From Zizania palustris (lineage: Eukaryota; Streptophyta; Magnoliopsida; Poales; Poaceae): 64,000 bases of DNA. The stretch spans positions 60,505,915 to 60,569,914 of the forward strand of contig JAAALK010000079.1 in assembly GCA_019279435.1 (NCBI GenBank), read 5' to 3'. The stretch's first letter is position 1. Every line of letters starts with the position of its first letter. Both the position numbers and the translations under genes were made by a program. A model generated the notes under the pieces. The model was not told the origin of the DNA, did not search any database, and was given only the letters and a program-made list of their open reading frames with translations. This document shows positions 47,301-57,900 of this stretch, piece after piece.

Positions 47301-50300
47301 AGAAAGACTCGATAGAGATAGCATAGTTGTTTTGAGCAATATGGGATATTCCAGCTCTGGCGAGGTGTTAAATTGCAAGTATGCTGTCTACTCTAATATT
47401 TGTAACTTTATTGTGATTATTGTGAAGGTTCTGTTCATAATTCTTAATAACTCTAAAATTCACTGTCATCCATGTCATATACTTATGGAAAATTACTTAA
47501 GGAATACAAGATGATGGTATTTGCAGTTGCACCATATTTGTATAGTAAGTACTGACATAACTATTCTATTGGTAACTTTCAGCACATATGAAGTTGCTAC
47601 AGCTTGTGCTTTAGCTATTGAGGCAGACAAGCTTATCTGCATTGTTGATGGCCAAATATTTGATGAGCATGGCCGAGTCAATCGTTTCATGTCTATTGAA
47701 GAAGCAGACATGTTGATCAGAACACGTGCTAAACAAAGTGAGATTGCTGCAAATTATGTGAAGGTTGTAGATGAGGAGGATATTAATTATGTCCACAATC
47801 TTCCTATCAAAGAGGAGAAAGAACTAGGATTAATTGGAAGGGACTTTAATGACCGGTATACTGCTTCTTTCCGGAATGGTGTTGGTTTCAATAATGGAAA
47901 TGGTCTGTCTGGTGAGCAAGGGTTTGCTATTGGTGGGGAGGAGCGGTTGAGCAGATCAAACGGTTACCTTTCAGAGTTGGCAGCAGCAGCATATGTATGC
48001 AATGTATGTTCTGAGCTTCTTACAGAGTCCCTCCTTAAAATTTGCTTCATTCCTTGTTTTTGATTGAGTATATGTGGAACATGTGTTATTCTACAGTTAA
48101 ATTAGGCTCCGTTGTTTCTAGGATTTCAATAATTAGGGCAAACTTGACTACTACATTTTTTGACACTCATATTTCCAAACTGCTTATGAATATTTTTCTT
48201 GTGGGCTTTTACTCGACAGTATGTGCCACTATGTTCCTATTCATATATTATAAATGTAATGTTTACCTTTTCCCTTGTGCAATATTCAAATTGCATTTGG
48301 ATGTGGATTAGTGCATTAAGAATGATATTTGTTGTGATCCTTCGTTTTTTCTGTTTTCATGAGTCAACATTATATGATGTATGTGCATGCATTCATTGCA
48401 TCACTGATGTTCTTTTTCTTTTGTCCTTACTCCTAACACATCCTCTTTCCTAATTGTCAGGGTGGCGTTCAAAGAGTTCATATCATAGATGGCACTGTTG
48501 GTGGGTCATTATTATTGGAATTATTCACGAGAGACGGTGTTGGAACGATGATAGCTAGGTATATTTTAGAATTTTGGGATTCTATCAATGCTGGATAGCA
48601 TGAAACGTTACAGTTTTGATGTGCAAACCCATAATTTTTACCTGAACAAGTTGTTATTCTTCCAAAACTATTCATTTTTTTCACAAAAACTGTCTCCCTG
48701 CTTTGTGGTAAATAGCAGGTGTGCCTAAAAATGTACAATATACTGTTTTTGAAATCCAATTCACACTACTTAAAAGCCAGTTGTTTTTCACCCTTGACCT
48801 TTTCAAAACTGGACAAATAACACCATGGACCCTATTGTACAGTTTGTTTTATTGACGTCAGTCATTTTTGGTACTGCAAACTCCTGTTATATATGTTTTG
48901 CTGACGTGGATGGCACTTAGTTCAACATGATTTAAACTTACCTAATTGGAGTTCATCTTGGCAAAAAAAACCGTTGTCGTGTCAATCAAAACCACCATTT
49001 AGTAGGGTTTGGGATGTTATTTGAAAGTTGATAGTGGAAAACAACCGGTTTATCTAATAGTAGGGTGAAAAATGGATTTTACCCTGTGATCTTACAACAT
49101 GTTTATCTACTTTCCTTTTTTCCTTCATTTTGTGTTTCATCCTTGTTCCTTGGAGACAAATGTTTTATTCTGTTTGTCTGACCTTTGATTAGGAAAACAG
49201 GACCTTTATCGATGTTTTTTGGTTGTGACCTGTACTAGGATTTTTGTATCTTTTGTATGAAATCTGCATGGAAGTGATGTTTGTGCACTTACGTTGCAGA
49301 GACATGTATGAAGGAACAAGAATGGCCAGAGAAGAAGATTTTTCTGGTATTAGAAAAATCATCCGGCCCCTAGAAGATTCTGGTGTTCTAGTGCGGCGAT
49401 CAGATAAAGAGGTCCATATACTATCTCATCGTGTGATCTTGTAGCAATGGATACAAGTCCATTAGTGTTCAGTATCAATTTCAGGCATTCCCTTTCATCG
49501 AACTGAACATTTCTTTTTTTGTTTATTAGCTTCTTGAAGCATTGAAGTCATTTATTGTCGTGGAAAGAGATGGTTCAATCATTGCATGTGCTGCTCTCTT
49601 TCCATTTCTTGAGTATAAATCTGGGGAAGTTGCTGCTATTGCTGTATCTGAAGAGTGTCGAGGACAGGGTCAAGGGGACAAATTACTTGGTAAGATTTTT
49701 CTGCAGTTTCTTTTCTTAGTAGATATCAGCCTGTCTATACTTTGAAGCGCGATAGATGTTGAACACCTTGGGTTTAGAAAACCGGTTGTAGTGCAAACAT
49801 CTCATTCTCATCACAAATATCACAAGTACATTTTTTTTTTGGAAAATTCTGTTGAGAAATTCCAAGTCTTCTTTTCCAGAACCAAGCAGGTTTCAGGTAC
49901 AAAATGTGAAACCTACGTACACTAGTACAACTTGAAAACTTCCATCGATGCATTGAAAAATGCATGCTAAATTCTAATTGTTTAATGAGCATGAAGCTTT
50001 CATGTATCTGCTACCTAGAGTGTTGGCACAACATTTTCTTCATTTTATTATGAAAGTTAAAAGTGGTATTCCTAGCTTTTGGGGCTTTAGCTCCTACATG
50101 CCCCACAAATGTTCTTTTGGTAGACCTTCGACCTGCCAAGTTGTCCTTCCTCTGTAGCTGGTCCCAATGGATGGCGTCAACTGTTGTGTTATGCAACAAT
50201 ATATGTATATTAATGACTGGTCTTGGCCAATGTTGACGCTGGTCAATGGGGGTTCACAACCTAGCTCCAATAAGTACTCTTGCTGAATGCTGACAGTAGC

Positions 50301-50972
50301 TGACAAGAATTGAACCAAGGACTTGAGAATTTTGTAGTAGATAAATTTGCCCTCCTTGTTGTTCTGCTTGGTCATTGTAGTTGCAAAATCGTAAATCTCA
50401 ATATTGGACTCCATGTTTCCACAAACAATTTTGATGTGCTCTACAGTCAATCACTAAACACTATACTTACCATGGTTATTTGTCCTTCAGATTACGTTGA
50501 GAAGAAGGCATTATCACTTGGTCTCGAGAAAATATTCTTGCTTACAACACGAACGGCAGACTGGTATGTACTTATGCTCTAGCATGGTACAAACTATGTT
50601 TATGTTTAATTTTTCTTTTAAGAATCAATGCACATGGTAATGTGCATTGCCACTACCTTTCAGTACTGTTTGGACATGAATCAGTCAGTCTTAACCAACC
50701 TATAGTACCTTCTGTATTTGGTAACAATTGCATAGTGCATTTTTTTTATTAAAAACGAATGTCCAATATCTGGAGGATGTGGAATGCCGCTCATTTGTTA
50801 CATACATATCCACAGGTTTGTCCGCCGTGGCTTCAAGGAGTGCTCGATCGAATCCCTACCTGCACCGAGGAGAAAACGGATCGATCTTTCACGCGGATCA
50901 AAATATTACACCAAACGGCTCCAGGCAGCAGAGATCGGAGAGAGAGCTGTCAACAATTTTGCTGTCAGATGA
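44334..50972 (+). CDS. NAGS: N-acetylglutamate synthase, chloroplast
   Basis: Ten exons: 44334-44669, 45966-46053, 46736-46944, 47227-47378, 47583-48003, 48461-48558, 49300-49411, 49530-49689, 50491-50563 and 50816-50972. They total 1,806 nt, or 601 residues, with all junctions GT-AG and in frame. The enzyme makes N-acetylglutamate from glutamate and acetyl-CoA, the first step of arginine synthesis in plastids. Residues 1 to about 75 form a transit-peptide-like leader rich in Ala, Arg and Gly. An amino-acid-kinase-like domain follows (VVIVSGEVV, then FVLVPGTHVQID, SNMGYSSSGEVLNCNTYEVA), and a C-terminal GNAT domain has the acetyl-CoA loop CRGQGQGDKLL at 515-525. A poorly conserved Asn/Gly-rich linker (about residues 350-400) separates them, as in plant homologues. 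The C-terminus TADWFVRRGFKECSIESLP is characteristic. Several annotated plant genes of this type are listed as NAGS1 or NAGS2; which one this is cannot be told here. Confidence 0.95.
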
Positions 50973-51318
50973 TACATACGGCATGCTATCCCGTTGCTGC
51001 TCACGAGGTTGCTATGGTACAGCCTCAACGTCGATTGTATATTGTAGAATCCGTGTATGATATGTGAGTAGCTGATCACCAACGAGGTTGTGTTCCTTTG
51101 TAAGAAGGCTGCGTGCATCAGTTTTGTGCAATGCGAGCAACTTTCTGTGCAACTTCGCGGCTTTTTAGCGCATGTCTACCTAGTTTAATCGATGGTTAGT
51201 CCGTCAAATATAATAGAATGTGGAGCATGCAATGTAACTGCGAAAAATGGATATTTTGCTCTACATGTATGTATATGGTTGAACTTGAATGGAAGCTAAT
51301 GTCCAAGCGTGTTATTTC
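50973..51318. other. NAGS 3' flank
   Basis: AT-rich, with no open frame of note. It probably contains the NAGS 3' untranslated region. AATAATAGAATG-like words near 51210 could serve for polyadenylation. Confidence 0.4.
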
Positions 51319-53317
51319 TGTTAGAGTGTGTGTTTCTCTAGTGTGTGGGCTCCTCTTGTCTTCTTGTAAGCCTCTTCTTCTATCCTTCCAACCTTAGGGA
51401 GAGGAATACACCTTGTGATTCTACCCTTTCTTACATGGTATCAGAGCCTTAGGGCTCTCTCCCCCCTCCTCGGACCGCCACTGTCGTTGGACCGCTGCCA
51501 TGGCCGGTGAGCCTCCCCCCTCACCGGTGTCGGTGCCCTTCCCCTCCCCTCCTTCTCCCCGTCCCCTAGATGGCCTGGAGCCCCTTGCCGTGACCGGGTC
51601 TACCGTTGTCGTGGCCGGATCTAGTGCCGTCGTGGCTGGATCTGGCCCTGCCGCGGACAGCCCCGGCGTCCCCACCCTCTCCAGCGCTGGCGCGAGCATC
51701 CTGGTGTTCTGCTTGCCCCGGGTAGGCCGGACGCTGCCTTCTTTGTGCCGGACTGGACTCTCCCCCCGCCGGCCAACCTCCCCTTCCTCTTCACCGCCGG
51801 ACCGCCGCCGCTGGCTGCCGGACTGCCCCCTGGCTCCTGCTCCTCCCCCCGTGGTCGGATCCAGTGCTGCTGCAGCCATTGCTGCTGGCTGGCCGCCCTC
51901 CGCTATGGGCCGGTCGGCCGCCACTGCTGCACTCCCCACCGCGTCGGCGTTGTCGGCTCCCACCACCAAGTCGCCCTGTTGGGTGTCGGCGCTGCCGATG
52001 TCGCCCGTTCTTTGGCCCCGGCTGCCGGCGCCTTTGGCTCTCCCGACGTGGTCGCTGCTGACGCCACGCTGACCGCCGTCCTCACCACTTCAAAGACTGC
52101 TGCCGCCGCAGCCCGGGAGCGTGCCCGCCAGACTGCTGACGTGCTGGCCCACCATGTTGCTGAGGCTGAGCGCCATCTCAGGAGTGGTCCTCTTCACTAT
52201 GACCACCTCGTCGATCCTCCAGCGCGTGTCGCAACCGATCTAGTTGTTGCGCAGTCCACGCTCAGGCGCCCGGTGTCCAGAACATCCGGTCGCTTGTTCC
52301 GGTCACCCTCGACCCCTCCTCGTCCTCGTACACGCGCTGGCGGGATCTAGTGCTCCTTACGCTACAGCGCTATGCCCTGGATAATCATGTCCTCCTTGAA
52401 ACTCCAATGGTCGCTCTAAGGTCGGTGTGGCGGCGCATGGACGGTGTGGTGCTGTCTTGGCTTCTTGGCTCCGTGACCCTCAAGCTCCAAGACATCGTGC
52501 GGGAGCTTGGCGGCACCACACATCAGGCTTGGGTTGCGATCGAGGGGCAGTTCCTTGGGAACCGCGAGGCTCGCGCTCTCCAGTTGGACGCTACCTTTCG
52601 CACCTTCATCCAGGGAGATCTCCCCGTCTCGGAGTACCGCCGCCGCATGAAGGGGATGGCAGACTCCCTTCGAGACCTCGGAGAGCCTGTTGCGAGCGCA
52701 CTCTTGTCCTCAACATCCTCCGTGGTCTCGGCGATGCATACGCCCACCTCCGGACGTGGATCACCAGGACGGTGCCGTTCCCGTCTTTCCACAAGGTCCG
52801 GGATGACCTTGTCCTCGAGGAGCTTACCCATGACATCGCTCCCACGCCTGCCACCGCGACTACTCTCGCATCCTCCGGCTCCAGCAGGACCGCCTCCCAC
52901 CCACCGTCGGCACCGGCTCCTTCCCTTCTAGGTGCTCCTCCCACCAGCTCCACCAAGCGTGGGGGGCCGTGGGAGGGCGGTGGTCGCCGTCGTCGCCAGG
53001 GGGCGGCGTGGTGGTGCCGATCGTGGTCCTCCCTCCGCTACGCTAGCCCCTGCCACTATTCATGCGCCCTGTCCTTCCTTCTCCCACCCGTGGTTGGGGC
53101 GCATTTCCATGCGGCCTGGGCAATTCACAGCTGGAGCTCCTCGGCCACCTACATTACCTGCGACGGCCATACTCTCACCGGGCTAGCCCAGCACACGCTT
53201 CCCCTGGTCTGGCCGGTGCAGCACGCACCACCTTCGGCGTGGGGTCCGTGGTCCGGAGGGTGGGACCAGGCGGCCCTCGCGCAGTCCTTCAACACTCTGG
53301 CGTTGACTCACACAGTG
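51319..53317 (+). mobile_element. Truncated Ty1/copia retrotransposon: 5' LTR, primer site and decayed gag
   Basis: A short LTR-like segment (51319-51435) starts TGTTAGAGTG and ends TTACA. The primer-binding site TGGTATCAGAGC (51436-51447) immediately follows; it matches the initiator Met-tRNA complement, typical of copia. A gag-like region follows with a Pro/Ala-rich start at 51500 and a conserved core near 52350-52860 (RRYALDNHV-like, VVLSWLLGSVT, DIVRELGGTTHQAWVAIEGQ). It is interrupted by frameshifts (for example near 52700), so it is a pseudogene. No protease, integrase, reverse transcriptase or 3' LTR is present. Confidence 0.75.
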
Positions 53318-53359
53318 CTTCTTTCCGCTATTCTGGTGACGTCACAATGTCGTTGTTAG
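51500..53359 (+). pseudogene. Copia gag pseudogene
   Basis: Coding similarity moves between the three forward frames, which shows at least two frameshifts. The GAG core (UBN2 / retrotransposon gag type) is readable from about 52320 to 52700 in one frame and from about 52695 to 52860 in another (LRGLGDAYAHLRTWITRTVP). The zinc-knuckle region and all of pol are missing. Confidence 0.7.
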
Positions 53360-53381
53360 TCGAACCAGATGAAGAGTAATT

Positions 53382-53744
53382 ACAAAATGCCACTTCAAAC
53401 AATTGTTTTTCGGCAAATTACCACTCCAAATATTACCACTCCTCCGAAAATCGTCACACTTATTGTCATATTATTTTGATAAAAGTTATCAATTTTTTCA
53501 TGTAAAATAACTATTTTGCCTTTTTCATTCTCTTCTTTGTAGCATTCTGACCGTTTCCTACGGTCCTGGCTCATTTCAGAAAAGAAATAAGGACAAATGA
53601 TTATTTTACATAATAAATTTGACAAATTTTATTAAAATAACATAAAAAGCAAGATGACATTGTTTGGAGTGACAATTTGACGAAACCCATGTTTAAAGTG
53701 ATAAATCGACAAAGCACATTGTTTGGAGTGGCATTTTATCAAAG
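53382..53744. mobile_element. Fold-back MITE, CACTTCAAAC family, copy 2
   Basis: Starts CAAAATGCCACTTCAAACAA and ends TTGTTTGGAGTGGCATTTTA. It has the same central GGACAAATGATTATTTTACA as copy 1 at 40716, so it is a full-length element. Its left half pairs with the half copy at 54376-54528. Confidence 0.65.
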
Positions 53745-54375
53745 ATTTTTTTGGCAAGGATTATTTACAATATATATTTTGGCATGTGCATTTCGTACTA
53801 ATTTATTATTATTATTTTATATTTATTCAGAATCTAGTGAATTATGTATTTTACTTTGGAATTTGTATTGAAATCAGACCGCTTATTTTATTTTATTTTT
53901 TATTTTTATTTAGAATGTTAATTTTTCTTTGTATTGTGCTCCTGCCTGGACTCTTCTTTTGATACGTGTTATTTCCAATCCGAATTTTTCTTATAAGTTA
54001 ATCTGTATTTTTCTTATATAGTTTAATCTAGACTAACGCAATAAATAATTCAGAAATAAAATAAATAATTAAAGTCTAGTTTGAATAGTTCAATAAAGAA
54101 ACTACTTCCAGATAAAAGTCCATTTGAAAATCAATCTAAACATGGCCAATGAAAATTGTAATAAATTCCTCATGTCCCAAAACAATTGAGAGAAATTTCC
54201 AGAATTTCTAGGGTCTTCCAAACTATTGTAGTAAAATTTACATCACTTCACAATTTTGATCCATGGTTTGCATCATTCCATCAGCGAGGACATTCATTCT
54301 GCTCTGCAGATCCCTGGTGACCTAAACTTCCATTACCTCTTGTGACTGACAGTTTGTCCAAAATTGCAAGATCGA
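53745..54375. other. AT-rich spacer of the inverted repeat
   Basis: T-rich and A-rich sequence (for example TTATTATTATTTTATATTTA). No open frame with a recognisable domain. Short hydrophobic frames at 53677-53962 are composition artefacts. Confidence 0.4.
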
Positions 54376-54530
54376 CGAGCAACAAAGAAGAGAATGAAAA
54401 AGACAAAATAGTTATTTTACATGAAAAATTTGATAAATTTTATCAAAATAATATGACAATAAGTGTGACGATTTTCGGAGGAGTGGTAATATTTGGAGTG
54501 GTAATTTGCTGAAGTGGCATTTTGTCTGAA

Positions 54531-54800
54531 GGGACTGTTTGGTTCTTTTAGGGACTAAACTAAACTTTAGTCTCTTTTTTTATAGAACTAAACTTTAGTC
54601 CATTGCTGTTTGGTTCTAAGGACTAAAGTACTAAAAGAGAGTGAGGAATGAGAGGTAAGTAGTACTTTTAGTCCCCTTTAGCAAGTTCTTTGGGACTAAA
54701 GGCTAAACTTTAGTCAGTCTCACTTTAGTCCCCTTGTTTGGCAATTTAGGAACTAAAAGAGACTAAACTCTAAAGTTTAGCAAGGTGGAACCAAACACCC
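54531..54800. mobile_element. MITE of the TTTAGTCC family, copy E
   Basis: Starts GGGACTGTTTGGTTCTTTTA and ends AAGGTGGAACCAAACACCC. It lies between arms B' and A' of the compound inverted repeat, about 140 bp upstream of the FkbM start codon. Confidence 0.75.
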
Positions 54801-54830
54801 CTTCGTCTGGTTCGACTAACAACGACATTG

Positions 54831-54838
54831 TGACGTCA
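54831..54838. promoter_or_regulatory. TGACGTCA palindrome (bZIP-type site) upstream of FkbM
   Basis: The 8-bp palindrome TGACGTCA lies about 100 bp upstream of the FkbM start codon. It is a known binding site for TGA-type and related bZIP factors. The same site is present at 53336-53343 in the mirrored arm. Function here is inferred from sequence alone. Confidence 0.4.
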
Positions 54839-54936
54839 CCAGAATAGCGGAAAGAAGCCCAAGCGCCACCGCTTCCCTCCCGTCGGCGGCCAACCGGGCA
54901 GCCGGCCACCCGAAAACCCCTCCCGACATCACACCA

Positions 54937-57900
54937 ATGCCGGCACCGCCCGCCGCTTCCTGGCGCCGGCACGCTGCTGCCGCCGCGACCTCCTCCTCCA
55001 CGCCCAGAATCCTCCTCTTCCTCCTCCCCGTAGTCCTCCTCCTTTTCGTCGTCCTCTCCAGAGCGCCAGATCTCACCTTCTCCCACCCATCCACTTCCTC
55101 CGGCCGACTCTCCACCCAGACGCGCCCCTTCGACTGCTACACGTCGCCGCAGGCCTCGCCGGTCTTCGCCAGTCTCGTGGAGGGCGTGCCCCACCCCTTC
55201 TTCTACTCCCTCGCCGACATGGGGGCTCTCCCTGACCGCCCCCACAAGAACATCGCCCGTCTCCTCAAGGGCAAGCGCTTCCGCAAGCCCGACATCTCCG
55301 AGACCATCCAGCAACTGCTCGGGGGAGAGGTAGGGAGCGGTTCCCATGGGGTGGTGGTGGACGTCGGGGCCAATGTTGGGATGGCGTCGTTCGCGGCTGC
55401 CGTGATGGGGTTCCGGGTTGTGGCCTTGGAGCCGGTCTTCGAGAACCTGCAGAGGATTTGTGATGGGGTGTACCTCAACAGGGTGCAGGACCGGGTTGTG
55501 GTGTATCATGCTGCGGCTTCTGATCGTGTTGGGAACATCACGATGCATAAGGTAATGGCTAATTTAGAATGCTCTGCATGTTCTTCTGAAGTTTAGATGT
55601 GTATTTTTATATACGAATGAATCAGAAACTTGCGAACTTGGACAGCCAGTGTATGTCTCATTGCAGAAGATTGTTTCGTTTATGAAGCCATTGCATTATC
55701 CCTGAAAGGTTCATGAATATTCCAATTAGTTTAGTTGGTCATTTTTTTTAAAAATAAACGAGAGATCTGCTAATATATTAGAAGGAAGAAGAAACTAACA
55801 GACGGGGTGAACCCCGCACGACCCCTTACAAAAGGATGCAAGGCCACCCCCAGGAGGAAACTACAGGACAGCCGACTAGGAATGGCTCCAGTGAAAATGC
55901 GACGGTTTCACTCCTTACAAATGTTCCAAACAGCGTAGATGACAATGCCATTTAGGGAGCACCGACGGGGATGCGTGAAGGAGGCTGCAACTGAACTCCA
56001 GTGATGCACCAGCACCACTGAGGTCATCTGGTATTAGGGAACGAAAACTGATAAGGCTTGCCAAGTAGAGATGAGCCACAATTGAAAAGGGGATGAGGGG
56101 CAGTCTCAGGTTCCTGATCGCAGAGGATATAACAATGACTCCCTGGCCATCCCCTCCTAGCGAGGTTGTCTGCCGTCAGGATTTTCTGATGGATGGAAAT
56201 CCAAGCAAAAAACCTACATTTCTCTTCAGCTTTCGCACTCCAGACAAGGGAGGGCCATGAGGGGCTGGAGGAACCAGCAAACTGAATGCCTCTTTGTGAG
56301 CCTGGCTGGGGGCATAGAGTTGGAACTGCTTTGTTACTGGAGAAGATGAATGGGATTGAACACATGGGAGTTTAGATAGGTTCGGGCCACCAAGAGAAGT
56401 AATACCCTACGTGTCATGTCCAGACGTTATGGCCAGACATACACCAGACGGCACCGGGCGCGCGACGTGCGTCGCGCAGCAGCACGCGCGTCGCACACGG
56501 CTGGCGCACAGGAGGAAATCAGGGCAAGTACTTGAGATGGAAACTAGATAGCTTGCTGTTTTAATGCCTTCCTAATTAGCAGATAGCTTGCTGTTTTAAT
56601 CCCTTCCTAATTAGCAGATAGCTTGCTATTTTAATCCCTTCCTAATTAGGAGATAGCTTGCTGTTTTAATCCCTTCCTAATTAGCTGTGCTTTCCTTTAG
56701 TTAGTTTCTAAATAAGTGGGCTGATAGCCACATAATCAGGGATAGCCTTCTATCTATAGTCCTTTCCTAGTTAGCAGCTCTTTCCTTGCATTAGGGGGGC
56801 TGTTGGCTATATAAGCATGTAAGCAGTCCTGGAAGAACCAAGCAATAAGAATATCTTCTATCTCCCACTCTCTCTAAAGCCTGCGGTTGAGGGGTTTAAC
56901 CTCACCGGAGAAGACGGACAGCGGCTACGAGCTACGTAGCCGAGGCCCTGCCAGTCAGGGGTTTAACGCCCTTGACAACTTGGTATCACGATCCCGGCGA
57001 TCCTCGCCTTCTTGTGCTGCCTCTACAGTACCGGCCGCCGACCCTTCTTCATCGAGCATCACCACGCCCTGCGTCGCTCCGGCCATGGGTGACGACCTCC
57101 GCGCCACCATCGAGAACCTCGCCAAGGCCGTCCAGGCGCTCCAAGCCACCGCCGAGGCCAATTCCAGGGCAATCCAAGCCCTGTCCACCGACCAGTCATC
57201 CCCCACCGGCCATCGCCAACAGACTGGCGAGCACCACAACGACCGTCCGCCGAGGTTCCAGAAGATGGACTTCCCACGCTATGATGGCAAGTCTGACCCA
57301 CTCATCTTCATCAACCGTTGCGAGTCCTACTTCCATCAACAGCGAACCATGGCGGAAGAAAAGGTATGGATGGCCTCCTACAACCTCGAGGATGTGGCCC
57401 AGCTATGGTACATCCAGTTGCAGGAGGACGAGGGAACGCCGCGCTGGAACCGCTTCAAGGACCTCCTCAACTTGCGGTTCGGGCCGCCCCTCCGCTCGGC
57501 GCCGCTGTTTGAGCTCACCGAGTGCCGGCGCACAGGGTCCGTGGAAGAGTACTCAAACCGCTTCCAGGCTCTTCTCCCTCGCGCCGGTCGCCTTGAGGAG
57601 ATCCAGCGCGTCCAGCTGTACACAGGCGGGCTGCTTCCGCCGTTGAGCCACGCGGTTCGCATCCACAACCCGGAGACGCTCGCGGCTGCAATGAGCCTCG
57701 CCCGCCAGGTCGAGATGATGGAGATCGACCGGTCGGCCCCGACTCCAACACGGCCGACCTCGCGAGGTCTTCTCCCTCCGCCGGCGCCACGGCCAGCGAT
57801 CGCCGCACCCCCACTACAGCTCGCGCTCCCGGCACCCCCAGTGGGCGTTCCCCCGGCCCACGGCTCGAGCAACCAGAAAAGGCTAACTCTGGAGGAACAG

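Larger units (their letters stand above)
53318..54860. repeat. Compound inverted repeat upstream of the FkbM gene
   Basis: Arm A, about 55 bp (53318-53373), recurs in reverse complement at 54804-54860 with only one or two differences. Just inside, arm B of about 150 bp (53382-53545) recurs in reverse complement at about 54376-54528, with a 16-bp gap in one copy. In the left arm, A and B are about 8 bp apart. In the right arm they are separated by MITE copy E (54531-54800). I infer that a fold-back of about 210-bp arms was later split by the MITE. Confidence 0.8.

Noticed and set aside
54763..55548. Minus-strand 261-codon frame opposite FkbM exon 1
   Set aside because: It is antisense to a conserved methyltransferase exon and runs into the MITE, so it is a shadow.
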